14,298 bases of DNA from DAIOHQ01 sp036744635 (GTDB taxonomy: Bacteria > Planctomycetota > Phycisphaerae > Tepidisphaerales > Tepidisphaeraceae). Location: positions 1 through 14,298 of the forward strand of contig DAIOHQ010000116.1 of the NCBI GenBank assembly GCA_036744635.1. The letters are read 5' to 3'. Under the pieces are notes generated by a model. That model had not been told where the DNA came from. It saw nothing but the letters and a program-made list of their open reading frames with translations, and ran no database searches. Numbering within the stretch: position 1 is the stretch's first letter; each line of letters starts with the position of its first letter. A program made the translations under genes and the position numbers. This document shows, one piece after another, positions 1 through 7,025 of the stretch.

Positions 1-85
1 CTCCGAGACCTGTGCCGCGTAGCGACGCAGTAAGACACAGGTCTGCGAGTACGCTGACCTGAGGCACCCAAACTGACCCACTACC
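1..85. repeat. Left terminal hairpin repeat
   Basis: The segment is built from alternating short arms. AGACCTGTG (6-14) pairs perfectly with CACAGGTCT (36-44). Inside that loop GCGT (17-20) pairs with ACGC (25-28). CACAGGTC (36-43) can instead pair with GACCTGAG (56-63), with one mismatch. Positions 34-85 recur inverted at 14247-14298 with 50 of 52 identical. It is non-coding. Read as a multicopy interspersed repeat; a terminal inverted repeat of a 14-kb element is the less likely alternative because no transposase is present. Confidence 0.85.
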
Positions 86-176
86 AAAAAATTCAGGTCG
101 TAGCAGCGGCTGCATTGTGCGCGCAGGAAGTACGTTTTTCGGTGCGGGATGGTAACTTTCGTGCTATGCTGGGGAT

Positions 177-920
177 ATGGCGAGCAAGCGGCGGGTGGCA
201 TTGGTGACCGGCGGGGCCAAACGGGTGGGGCGCGCGATTGTGGAAAGGCTGGCGGCGGGCGGGTTTGACGTGGCGTTCACCTATTTGAGAAGCGGCGAGG
301 AGGCGAAGGCGTTGGTGGGCGCGCTCAAGCGGAAGAAGCATACGGCGTTGGCCATTCAGGCCGACCTGCTGGATCCGGAGAGGGCATCGCAAAAAATTCA
401 CGACGGCGTGATCGATCGATTCGGCAGGCTGGATGTCTTGGTGAACAGCGCATCGCTGTATGAGGCCGGCGGACTGGGGAAGGCGTCGGCGGCACAGGCG
501 CAGAGATTGTGGTCGATCCACGTGGCTGCGCCAATGCTGCTGTGCCAGCGTTTCGAGCGGACGTTGCGGGAGCGGCGCGGGCACGTGGTGAACATGGTCG
601 ATCTGCTGGCGGAGCGCCCCTGGCCGGAATATCTGGCCTATTGCGCCAGCAAGGCGGGGCTGTGGAACTTGACCTTGGGGTTGGCGCGGGCACTGGCGCC
701 GGAGGTGACGGTGAACGGGATCGCCCCGGGCGTGGTGGAATGGCCGGCGGGATATCCCAAGGAAGAACGGGAGCGTTATCTTCGCCGCGTGCCGCTGGGG
801 CGGGCGGGGACGCCGGAGGATGTCGCGGAGTTGGTGCATTTTCTGGTGACGGCGGGGGAGGGGGGGTCGTACATCACCGGGCAGATCATCCGCCTCGACG
901 GCGGGCGCAGCATCACGTAA
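177..920 (+). CDS. SDR oxidoreductase of the pteridine reductase (PTR1/FolM) type
   Basis: This is a 247-residue, single-domain short-chain dehydrogenase, probably cytoplasmic and NADPH-dependent. The cofactor loop TGGAKRVG is at residues 11-18; the arginine in TGxxxRxG is typical of pteridine reductases rather than of classical SDRs with TGxxxGxG. NSAS (90-93) replaces the usual NNAG. D142 stands where most SDRs have the catalytic serine, followed by Y155 and K159; the Asp-Tyr spacing of 13 equals that of Leishmania PTR1 (D181/Y194). The C-terminal ITGQIIRLDGG is normal for the family. By family the likely reaction is reduction of dihydropterin or dihydromonapterin; the substrate is inferred. 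The start is the ATG at 177, with only a weak GGGG just upstream. The next gene begins 24 bases after the stop, so the two are probably co-transcribed. A general 3-oxoacyl-ACP-reductase-like SDR is the alternative. Confidence 0.88.
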   Translation: MASKRRVALVTGGAKRVGRAIVERLAAGGFDVAFTYLRSGEEAKALVGALKRKKHTALAIQADLLDPERASQKIHDGVIDRFGRLDVLVNSASLYEAGGLGKASAAQAQRLWSIHVAAPMLLCQRFERTLRERRGHVVNMVDLLAERPWPEYLAYCASKAGLWNLTLGLARALAPEVTVNGIAPGVVEWPAGYPKEERERYLRRVPLGRAGTPEDVAELVHFLVTAGEGGSYITGQIIRLDGGRSIT

Positions 921-944
921 GGGCGGGCGCGAAAGGAGCAGACG

Positions 945-1487
945 ATGTCGTGGGAAGCAATGCGTTTGACGAGCAAATCACCTTCGGAGCTGTTGACCGT
1001 TCTCGGCCCGCACGGCGTGGATGAGCTGATCCGCGCCATGATGAGCGACGGCTGGCGCGAGCATCCGGCCAAGACGCGCACGCTGGGGGCGGTGAAGAAG
1101 GATGTGCAGGAGGTCTTCGAGCGGAACATGAAGGTGTGGGGCGCGATCAAGAAGCCGACGCCGGAGAATTTTTTCGCGAATCTTCTCCCTCATGCGGCGG
1201 ATGGGCACATGCGGCAGGCGCTGGTGCTGACCTGGATGATGCTGCCGCGCACCGGCGGGCGGGATTTCGCGGATGTGAAGAAGATCATCACGCAGATCTA
1301 TCAGCGGAATCTGGACGCGTGGGACCAGGATGAGGCGACGTTCAGCGGGAAGAAGAGGAAGAAAGCTCGCCGGGGAAAATCAGTCAGCGCCAAACCGGCG
1401 AAGAAGCCCCCATCGAAGCGGCGCAGCTCTCGAAAGTGGATAATGGCGGAACGCGGACCTGACATGCTGGAACGCGGACTTTCGTAG
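945..1487 (+). CDS. Hypothetical protein with internal duplication and a lysine-rich tail
   Basis: I do not recognise a family. The 180-residue product is predicted soluble, with no signal peptide or membrane segment. The start at 945 is supported by AAAGGAG (932-938) six bases upstream. Two similar halves are visible: a leucine-rich stretch with Pro-His (22-23) and a VKK...RN..W helix (50-65), then Pro-His (82-83) and VKK...RN..W (111-126), an offset of 60-61 residues. This suggests tandem duplication of a helical unit. Residues 136-164 are strongly basic (Lys/Arg/Ser/Pro), like a disordered nucleic-acid-binding tail. The last 12 or so residues come from an 11-base direct repeat (1448-1458, 1469-1479) and the edge of a palindromic element that supplies the stop, so the original C-terminus may have been shorter. 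Probably in an operon with the upstream reductase; function unknown. Confidence 0.75.
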   Translation: MSWEAMRLTSKSPSELLTVLGPHGVDELIRAMMSDGWREHPAKTRTLGAVKKDVQEVFERNMKVWGAIKKPTPENFFANLLPHAADGHMRQALVLTWMMLPRTGGRDFADVKKIITQIYQRNLDAWDQDEATFSGKKRKKARRGKSVSAKPAKKPPSKRRSSRKWIMAERGPDMLERGLS

Positions 1488-1581
1488 CACGGGTTTCCAA
1501 CCCGTGCCAAAGTACGTTGTTCTCTCAAGCCACGTGAGAAACCAGCCCAGTCGGGCACGGGTTGGAAACCCGTGCTACGAA
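1481..1581. repeat. REPIN-like palindromic repeat pair
   Basis: A perfect 28-bp inverted repeat (1481-1508 and 1554-1581) encloses a 45-base spacer. Each arm is itself a hairpin, with GCACGGGTT pairing with AACCCGTGC. Two inverted REP-type hairpins at this spacing have REPIN architecture. It fills most of the gap between convergent genes (stops at 1487 and 1610) and contains the stop codon of the upstream gene. It could act as a bidirectional transcription stop. A small 5-bp stem (1582-1586/1595-1599) followed by TTTT lies just to its right. Confidence 0.9.
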
Positions 1582-1609
1582 GATCGCATTTTGCCGATCG
1601 TTTTGAGAA

Positions 1610-2704
1610 TCACACATTGAAGAGGAAGTGCGTGATATCCCCATCCTTCATCACATAGCTCTTGCCTTCCGCGCGCATCTTGCCGGCGGCCTTGATGGCG
1701 GATTCGGTCTTGTATTGTCTGAGGTCATCGAGCGTGTAGATTTCCGCGCGGATGAAGCCGCGCTCGAAATCGGTGTGGATGACGCCGGCGGCCTGGGGAG
1801 CGGTGGCGCCGATGGGGATGGTCCAGGCGCGAATTTCCTTCGGCCCGGCGGTGAAATAGCTCTGCAGGCCGAGCAGGCGATAGGCTTCGCGGGCCAGGGC
1901 CGCCAGCGCCGGCTCGGCCAGGCCCATGCTCTCGAGCATTTCCTTGCGATCCTTCTCATCCAGCTCGGAAAGTTCGGCCTCCAGCTTGCCGCAGACCGGG
2001 ACGACGGCGCCGGCTTCCATGGCCGCGCGCCCGCGCACCTTCTGCACCAACGGGCCGGCGCCGTGCAAATCGCCTTCGTCGACGTTGGCGACGTAAAGCA
2101 CCTTCTTTGCGGTGATCAGGCCAAGGGATTTGACGGTCTTGAGCTCATCGGGTGAGAAGCTCAGCCCGCGAACCGGCTTGGCTTCGTTGAGCTGGTTCTT
2201 GCAGCGGCGCAGCACCTCGGCGCGGATGGTGGCTTCCTTGTCGCCGCTGCGGGCAAGGCGCTCGGATTTGTCCAGCGAGCTTGCGACGGTTTCCAGATCG
2301 GCCAGGGCCAACTCGGTATCGATGGTGTCGATGTCGCGAATGGGATCGACGGAGCCTTCCACGTGCAGAATCTCGCCGCCTTCGAAGCAGCGGACGACGT
2401 GCAGAATCGCATCGACTTCGCGGATATGGCTGAGAAACTTGTTGCCGAGTCCTTCCCCGGTGGATGCCCCGCGCACGATGCCGGCGATATCGACCACGCG
2501 CAGGGCGGCGGGGATGATCTTCTCGGTGGCCATGAATTTGTGGATGACTTCCAGACGATCGTCGGGGACGGCGACGACGCCGACGTTGGGCTCGATGGTG
2601 GCGAAGGGATAATTCGCCGCCAGCGCCCCCGCCGCCGTCAGCGCGTTAAAGATCGTGCTCTTCCCGACATTCGGCAGACCGACAATTCCAACTTCCAACG
2701 CCAT
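1610..2704 (-). CDS. ychF: Ribosome-associated P-loop ATPase YchF (OLA1 family)
   Basis: The 364-residue product has the family's usual length and is near-collinear with E. coli YchF. The P-loop GLPNVGKST is at residues 9-17 and the switch motif DIAG at 72-75. The base-specificity motif is NVDE (207-210) rather than NKxD, which explains the ATP over GTP preference known for YchF/OLA1. An inserted coiled-coil region (about 140-195) precedes the C-terminal TGS domain (about 280-364), which ends HFLFNV. The protein is cytosolic and associates with ribosomes; YchF is known as a negative regulator of the oxidative stress response. The start at 2704 was chosen because the family begins here. The frame stays open upstream to 3082, but that extension translates intergenic repeats. 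No strong ribosome-binding site is visible. It is divergent from the oxidoreductase and convergent with the gene ending at 1487. Confidence 0.97.
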   Translation of the reverse strand: MALEVGIVGLPNVGKSTIFNALTAAGALAANYPFATIEPNVGVVAVPDDRLEVIHKFMATEKIIPAALRVVDIAGIVRGASTGEGLGNKFLSHIREVDAILHVVRCFEGGEILHVEGSVDPIRDIDTIDTELALADLETVASSLDKSERLARSGDKEATIRAEVLRRCKNQLNEAKPVRGLSFSPDELKTVKSLGLITAKKVLYVANVDEGDLHGAGPLVQKVRGRAAMEAGAVVPVCGKLEAELSELDEKDRKEMLESMGLAEPALAALAREAYRLLGLQSYFTAGPKEIRAWTIPIGATAPQAAGVIHTDFERGFIRAEIYTLDDLRQYKTESAIKAAGKMRAEGKSYVMKDGDITHFLFNV

Positions 2705-2792
2705 GCGTGAATCCAACTCTGCAGCGCCTGCTGCCCAAAAGCAAAGCGGGGCATGATAGCGATGGCGCCCGCGGTACGCGAGCGTTGTATCT

Positions 2793-2951
2793 TGGTGGGG
2801 CAGACATTCTTGTCTGTCATGGCTGGATGAGTGGCTGGTGTACTCACCTGCCCGAATCCAGGCATATCTTCGCCAAGTGTGGCCGGACTCGGATGGATGC
2901 GTATATCCACCACTCCTCCAGCCATGACAGACAGGAATGTCCGCCCCACCA
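2793..2951. repeat. Inverted repeat pair of the GGTGGGGCAGACATTC family
   Basis: The 35-bp arms 2793-2827 and 2917-2951 are inverted with 33 of 35 identical, and weaker similarity continues inward to the GAGTGG/CCACTC segments. Each arm also has a small internal inverted repeat (AGACA/TGTCT), so the unit looks like two REP-type modules head to head. It is non-coding, although open frames through it produce recurrent spurious peptides such as GGADI.VCHGW on both strands. Confidence 0.88.
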
Positions 2952-2974
2952 CCATACAATACATCCACCTGTCC

Positions 2975-3008
2975 TCCAGCCACGGCAGAAAGAAAGTCCG
3001 CCCCACCA
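2975..3008. repeat. Third, diverged copy of the same repeat
   Basis: This 34-base segment matches the arm at 2917-2951 in the same orientation, with several substitutions and one deletion. A 23-base spacer (2952-2974) separates them. It shows that this repeat also occurs as single arms, not only as inverted pairs. Confidence 0.8.
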
Positions 3009-3047
3009 AAGACTTGCCGGCCGCTTTCGCGGCATTGGCCCAGGCCG

Positions 3048-3053
3048 TATAAC
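3048..3053 (+). promoter_or_regulatory. Possible -10 element for the oxidoreductase
   Basis: TATAAC matches five of six bases of the sigma70 -10 consensus and lies 27 bases before the ATG at 3081. No good -35 is found at normal spacing, so this is tentative. Confidence 0.3.
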
Positions 3054-3080
3054 ACGCCGCTCAAACGGAAGAGGAGTTTC

Positions 3081-4124
3081 ATGGCGGAGACGACGCGGAT
3101 TGGGATTATCGGGGCGGGTTGGCCGGGGGTGGCGCACGCGCGGGGCTATCGCGCGGCCGGCGGGTTTCGCATCGTGGCGGTGGCGGACCTGATTCCCGCC
3201 CGGCGCAAAGGGATGATGCAGGAATTTCAGATTCCCACGGAATACACCGACGCGGCGGAGTTGATCGCCGACAAGGAGATCGACGCCGTCAGTCTGTGCG
3301 TGCCGAATTATCTGCACGCGCCGCTGGCTCTGGCCGCGTTCAAGGCGGGAAAGCACGTGGTATGCGAGATGCCGCCGGCCCTCAGCAGCCGGGAAGCCAG
3401 GCAGATGGAGGCGGCCGCCGAGCGGAAAAAACGGGTGCTGCTGCTGGCGTCGCAGCGCCGCTTCGGTCCCGGCGAGCAGGCCTCGCGGCAGGCGGTGGCC
3501 AAGCAATTTGCCGGGGATATTTATCACGCGCGGGCAACGTGGATGCGCAGCCGAGCCATTCCCATCGGCACTGGCTGGTATCCCAACAAGACCAAATCGG
3601 GCGGCGGGGCGCTGATCGATCTGGGCTCGTCCATGCTGGACCTGGCCTGGTCGCTGATTGGCCAGCCCCGGCCGATATCAGTCTTTGGCGTCACGCATCG
3701 GCGCTTTGGCGATCTGCTGCCGCCGCCGGCCGAGCCGATCGCGGAGGTGGAGGATGCGGCCTTCGGCATGATCAAGTTCGAGGGGAATAAGTCGCTGGAG
3801 CTGGCGGCGACGTGGGCGATCAATCAGTCGCCCAATCAGAACGGAACGGCGTGCCGGTTGTATGGAACGCATGGGGCGGTGGAGGTGTACACGCCGGCCG
3901 GGGCGGTGCTGTTCCGCAATTTCGGTCCCAAGGGAGAGGCCAAGCAGACGCCGCTCAAGCCGCCCAAAGTCGTACACCATGCGGCCATGCTGCGGCATTT
4001 TCGCGAGTGCATTCTGGGCACGGCCACCCCGATGGTCGGCGGCCGGGAAGCGGTGGTGCTGATGCAGATGATCGAGGCGCTCTACAAGAGCGCCGAGACG
4101 GGGAAGAGCGTGGATGTCAAATGA
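3081..4124 (+). CDS. Gfo/Idh/MocA-family NAD(P)-dependent oxidoreductase
   Basis: The 347-residue product has an N-terminal Rossmann domain (about 1-125) with GAGWPG (11-16, GxGxxG) and the acidic strand end VAVAD (about 32-36), then an alpha/beta C-terminal domain. Such enzymes oxidise or reduce sugars, inositols and related polyols in the cytoplasm; no Tat or Sec signal is present. The conserved EKP motif after the CxPN segment (VPNYLH, 74-79) reads EMP here (96-98), so the lysine usually implicated in cofactor placement and catalysis is methionine. The substrate cannot be predicted. The start at 3081 follows AAGAGGAG four bases upstream; the frame is open from 2937, but that part is repeat sequence. 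It appears monocistronic, with an inverted repeat after its stop. Confidence 0.92.
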   Translation: MAETTRIGIIGAGWPGVAHARGYRAAGGFRIVAVADLIPARRKGMMQEFQIPTEYTDAAELIADKEIDAVSLCVPNYLHAPLALAAFKAGKHVVCEMPPALSSREARQMEAAAERKKRVLLLASQRRFGPGEQASRQAVAKQFAGDIYHARATWMRSRAIPIGTGWYPNKTKSGGGALIDLGSSMLDLAWSLIGQPRPISVFGVTHRRFGDLLPPPAEPIAEVEDAAFGMIKFEGNKSLELAATWAINQSPNQNGTACRLYGTHGAVEVYTPAGAVLFRNFGPKGEAKQTPLKPPKVVHHAAMLRHFRECILGTATPMVGGREAVVLMQMIEALYKSAETGKSVDVK

Positions 4125-4152
4125 TGCCGGCGATTGTGATTACACGAAGGCA

Positions 4153-4231
4153 TGTCATCCTGAAGTACTCTGAAGGATCTGGCATCGAATGGTGATACAT
4201 GCAGATTCTTCGGAGTACCTTCAGAATGACA
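4153..4231. repeat. Imperfect inverted repeat, GTCATCCTGAAG type
   Basis: The arms 4153-4181 and 4202-4231 are inverted copies with three mismatches and one single-base indel, separated by 20 bases. It resembles a widespread class of interspersed palindromes beginning GTCATCCTGA. It lies 28 bases after the oxidoreductase stop and could form a long hairpin that ends or stabilises that transcript. Confidence 0.85.
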
Positions 4232-4288
4232 ATCAGGCCCACCGAGGGCTAATCAATTGAGGTCGTCAAAACATCTGGCGAATAGGCT

Positions 4289-5863
4289 ATGAATGAATCC
4301 GGTGGTATGAACGAATCTGCACGGGCCCGAGGCTCGCGTCGGCGGCGGATGCTGGCGATGGCGGTGCTGGTCTTGCTCGCGGGGGAAGGCGGGTTGGCGC
4401 TGTGGGCATACGTGACACGGTCTCGGCCGCCGGTGGCGACTACTCGCCCGGTGGAGGCCCCCGCGGCCGATGCCGCCAAGCCCAAGCCCGCGGTCGCCGA
4501 GCTGACGGCGGAGCAGAAAAAGCGCATCGATCAGCTCCTGGCGACGGCGAAGGCAAACGCCGATGACAAAGAAAAGGCGAAGACCGTTCTGGGGGTGCTG
4601 GATGAAATCTTCAAGATCGATCCGGATCAGCGCGAGGCGAATGCGCTGCGGCGGAAGGTGTCGGCGCTGATCGTGCCGGCGACGCCGGCGGCGTGGCTGG
4701 AAAAGGGCGTGGCGGCGGCGCGGGCGGTGAGCAGCGAGGGGCTGCGGATGGACCTGTTGCGCGAACTGGCCGAGGCGATGGCACAAACCGGGGATTCTGC
4801 CGGTGCGCAGGCACTGGCGGGAGAAATCAGCAATGACTCAAACAGGGCGCTGGCGCTGGTCGCGATCGCCGAGGCGCAGATTGCGAAAAACGATGCCGAT
4901 GCCGCGAAACTGGTGCTGAAGGATGCGCAGGCGGCGGCGCTGAAGATTGGCGACAGCCGGCAGAAGGCGGCGGCGCTGGCGGCGGTTTGCCGGAATCTGG
5001 CGGCCAGCGGTGAGACAGATGCGGCCAAGGCGCTGGTGAAATCCGCGCCGGGCGGCCTTGAGCAGTCGCGCTGCTATTCCGCCATCGCCTGTGCCCTGGC
5101 GATGCAGCGCGATCTGGCCGGGGCGCGGGCGACAACCGACCTGATCGAAAATGAACAGTGGCGGGCGGCGGCGTGTTTCGAAGCAACAGAGTGTTTCGCC
5201 AGGGTGGGAGACATCGAGCACGCCGAGTTCATGTTTCAGCGCGGCGGCGCCTGGAGCAACGATCAATCGCATCGGGCGGAGAAGGGAAAGGCGCTGTGCG
5301 CGCTGAGCAAGGCGCAGGCGCAGGAGAAGGATTTCAACAAGGCCAAGCAGACGGTCGAATCGCTGAGCGAGGTGCAGTGGAAGGGATGCGCGATGGCGAA
5401 CCTGGCGATCGAGCAGGCGAAAGCCGGCGCATTTGAAATCGCCAAAGGGACGGCCGACGCGGTTCCGGACGTATCGCAGCGGGCGCGGGCGCTGAGCGAA
5501 TTGGCCAGCCTGCGGGCGACCGGAGACATGCCGGCCGCGAAGGAGTGGTTCCACGATGCCGATGTCGCCGATGCGACGCTGCCATCGGATGTGCTGCGCG
5601 AAGAAGCGTATGCGATGACCCTGCGCGGCGAAGGGCGCAGCGGCGCGGCGTCAGCGCTGGCGGCGACGATGACGTCGATCAAGACGGGGGCGCCGAAATT
5701 TGACAGCATGGCGCTGACATCGCGGGCGCTGTCGCGGGATGTGGCCGAGGCGCATGCCTCGATCGGCGACCTGCAGGCCGTCGAGGCATGGGTGAATTCG
5801 ATGAACGAGCCCGCCGCCCGCGCCGCCGCCTGCATGGGCGCGGCAGTGGGGTTGGCGAAGTGA
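4289..5863 (+). CDS. Membrane-anchored helical-repeat (TPR-like) protein
   Basis: The 524-residue product has a basic cytoplasmic start (RARGSRRRR, about 12-20), one hydrophobic segment (about 21-42) and a Pro/Ala/Lys-rich linker (about 46-70). The rest, about 70-524, is alanine-rich amphipathic helix in irregular 30-40 residue units (patterns like ALA.IA.AQ...GD...A), resembling TPR or similar solenoids. No enzymatic motif is seen. A scaffold or protein-interaction role at the membrane, facing the periplasm, is inferred from architecture only. Two starts are possible, 4289 and 4307, because the opening codes MNESGG then MNES again; neither has a good ribosome-binding site, and both leave the anchor intact. 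The stop lies six bases from the convergent stop of the next gene. Confidence 0.72.
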   Translation: MNESGGMNESARARGSRRRRMLAMAVLVLLAGEGGLALWAYVTRSRPPVATTRPVEAPAADAAKPKPAVAELTAEQKKRIDQLLATAKANADDKEKAKTVLGVLDEIFKIDPDQREANALRRKVSALIVPATPAAWLEKGVAAARAVSSEGLRMDLLRELAEAMAQTGDSAGAQALAGEISNDSNRALALVAIAEAQIAKNDADAAKLVLKDAQAAALKIGDSRQKAAALAAVCRNLAASGETDAAKALVKSAPGGLEQSRCYSAIACALAMQRDLAGARATTDLIENEQWRAAACFEATECFARVGDIEHAEFMFQRGGAWSNDQSHRAEKGKALCALSKAQAQEKDFNKAKQTVESLSEVQWKGCAMANLAIEQAKAGAFEIAKGTADAVPDVSQRARALSELASLRATGDMPAAKEWFHDADVADATLPSDVLREEAYAMTLRGEGRSGAASALAATMTSIKTGAPKFDSMALTSRALSRDVAEAHASIGDLQAVEAWVNSMNEPAARAAACMGAAVGLAK

Positions 5864-5869
5864 TGTGAA

Positions 5870-6757
5870 TCAGAGCTTGCAGTATGCCAGCGCCTCGACC
5901 GCCCACACCGGCTGGGCGAGAAATTTCTTGATCGAGATGATCGCGCGGATGCAAAAGACCACGATAATTCCGAGAACGATGGCGAAACCGAGCATCGTCC
6001 ACGACGACCCTTCTGGCATGAACATCGCACCGGTTATCGCGGCAACAAATATGCCCAAGTAGAGGATCGCCCCAAGGCTGTGTAGTACCAACATCGTGAT
6101 CGCCCCCCACAATTTGCATCGGTATGTGGCAATGCCGCATACATAGAAGAGGCAGGCCACACCGATGTAAAATGCCGTCGACGTGACAAAAAACATCAAT
6201 GGCATGGCGATGCCCCCACCCCGGCTGATTCCAGTGAGAGCAATTGCCACGATCACCGTTGCACAGGCGCCAAGTGCGGCGAATACGAAGCAGATCTTAA
6301 ACCAAGTCGCCAGACCTCGAATGGGCTTGCGATATTTCTCGGTCTGGGCGAGTACCTGGAGATATTCGTCCGCAAGCGGCCATTCGCCCACCGGACCGCG
6401 GACAGGGGCAAATTTCTGAAGGCTTCGGGCTGCGCGCGCCGGCATTCCCTCAACGGGCGTGTAATAGCCGATCGGCGCCACGGCGCTGGCCTGGGGATAT
6501 TGCGCCTGTTCGATAAACGGATTCGGGGCGCTCTGCACGCCCACCGGCTCGGGAGCAACCGCCGTTGCAACCCCAGCGACGGCGGGGGAAGCGTCAAACA
6601 ATCCCTTCACCCGCTGCGCCGGCACCCAGTCGGCCATGCCTTCGCGCCAGATGGAATCCTGCGGCAGAAGCTCGCCGCCACGGACCATGTCGCGCAATTG
6701 CGCCGACGAAACCGGACCAAGCTGCTGGCCATCTTTGATATAATGCCATTCCGCCAT
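5870..6757 (-). CDS. GYF_2 (DUF4339) domain membrane protein
   Basis: The 295-residue product opens with a GYF_2 domain (about 2-54): W4-Y6 at the start, G14-P15 in the middle, and W44 near the end of the SIWREGMADWVPA segment. This fold is thought to bind proline-rich or other peptides. A flexible Ala/Pro linker (55-120) follows, then four predicted transmembrane helices (about 153-175, 184-210, 216-245, 253-275). Both ends are probably cytoplasmic. Many planctomycete genomes encode such proteins, with no defined job. The start at 6757 is set by the family start and a complementary GGGAG seven bases upstream; the frame is open further to 6832 without support. Confidence 0.85.
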   Translation of the reverse strand: MAEWHYIKDGQQLGPVSSAQLRDMVRGGELLPQDSIWREGMADWVPAQRVKGLFDASPAVAGVATAVAPEPVGVQSAPNPFIEQAQYPQASAVAPIGYYTPVEGMPARAARSLQKFAPVRGPVGEWPLADEYLQVLAQTEKYRKPIRGLATWFKICFVFAALGACATVIVAIALTGISRGGGIAMPLMFFVTSTAFYIGVACLFYVCGIATYRCKLWGAITMLVLHSLGAILYLGIFVAAITGAMFMPEGSSWTMLGFAIVLGIIVVFCIRAIISIKKFLAQPVWAVEALAYCKL

Positions 6758-6791
6758 CTGATGTCTCCCACTGAAAGATTGGACTGCCGGC

Positions 6792-6819
6792 AGTATAGCC
6801 GCGGCCGCGAATTCCGCAA
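6792..6819 (-). promoter_or_regulatory. Candidate sigma70 promoter for the GYF_2 gene
   Basis: On the minus strand, TATACT (6792-6797) has a TTGCGG (6814-6819) 16 bases upstream. The -10 matches five of six consensus bases, the -35 only three. It would give a leader of about 28 bases containing the ribosome-binding site. Confidence 0.35.
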
Positions 6820-6947
6820 TTTTCAGCGGCAAATGCGACGTATCGCGGCGAATGCGTTACGCCACCTCGAAAATAAATTGCGCCTTTCGGCGGTGCTGTG
6901 TTGTGCGCCTTTTCTCCCATATTTACCGGTACTTGCCGCGGCCGGCG

Positions 6948-6956
6948 TGGTATAAG
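6948..6956 (+). promoter_or_regulatory. Candidate extended -10 promoter for the dioxygenase
   Basis: TGGTATAAG fits the extended -10 pattern TGnTATAAT with one mismatch. No -35 at normal spacing is seen, as can be the case for extended -10 promoters. The inferred leader is about 60 bases. Confidence 0.38.
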
Positions 6957-7025
6957 CGGTCGTTCAGAAATGATTTCCCGCAGAACTATCCGGCGTTCCA
7001 TGCTGGCGGATTGTTTGGAGTACGC

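Larger units (their letters stand above)
2705..3080. other. Intergenic region filled by repeats
   Basis: This 376-base gap between divergent genes holds no credible coding sequence. It contains three copies of one interspersed repeat (2793-2827, 2917-2951, 2975-3008), annotated separately, and short upstream regions for ychF and the oxidoreductase. A TATAAC hexamer (3048-3053) and a GAGGAG (3071-3076) sit before the right-hand gene. No convincing promoter was found for ychF. Confidence 0.7.

Noticed and set aside
93..839. 248-residue minus-strand open frame
   Set aside because: Shadow of the SDR gene; rich in Arg, Pro and His with no domain.
2793..3008. Repeated units as a CRISPR array
   Set aside because: Copies are inverted and diverged, with irregular spacing, and no cas genes are present.
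2937..3080. N-terminal extension of the oxidoreductase
   Set aside because: Translated repeat sequence; a ribosome-binding site and Rossmann start support 3081.
2705..3082. N-terminal extension of ychF
   Set aside because: It would add 126 residues translated from intergenic repeats; YchF proteins start at the MALEVGIVG equivalent.
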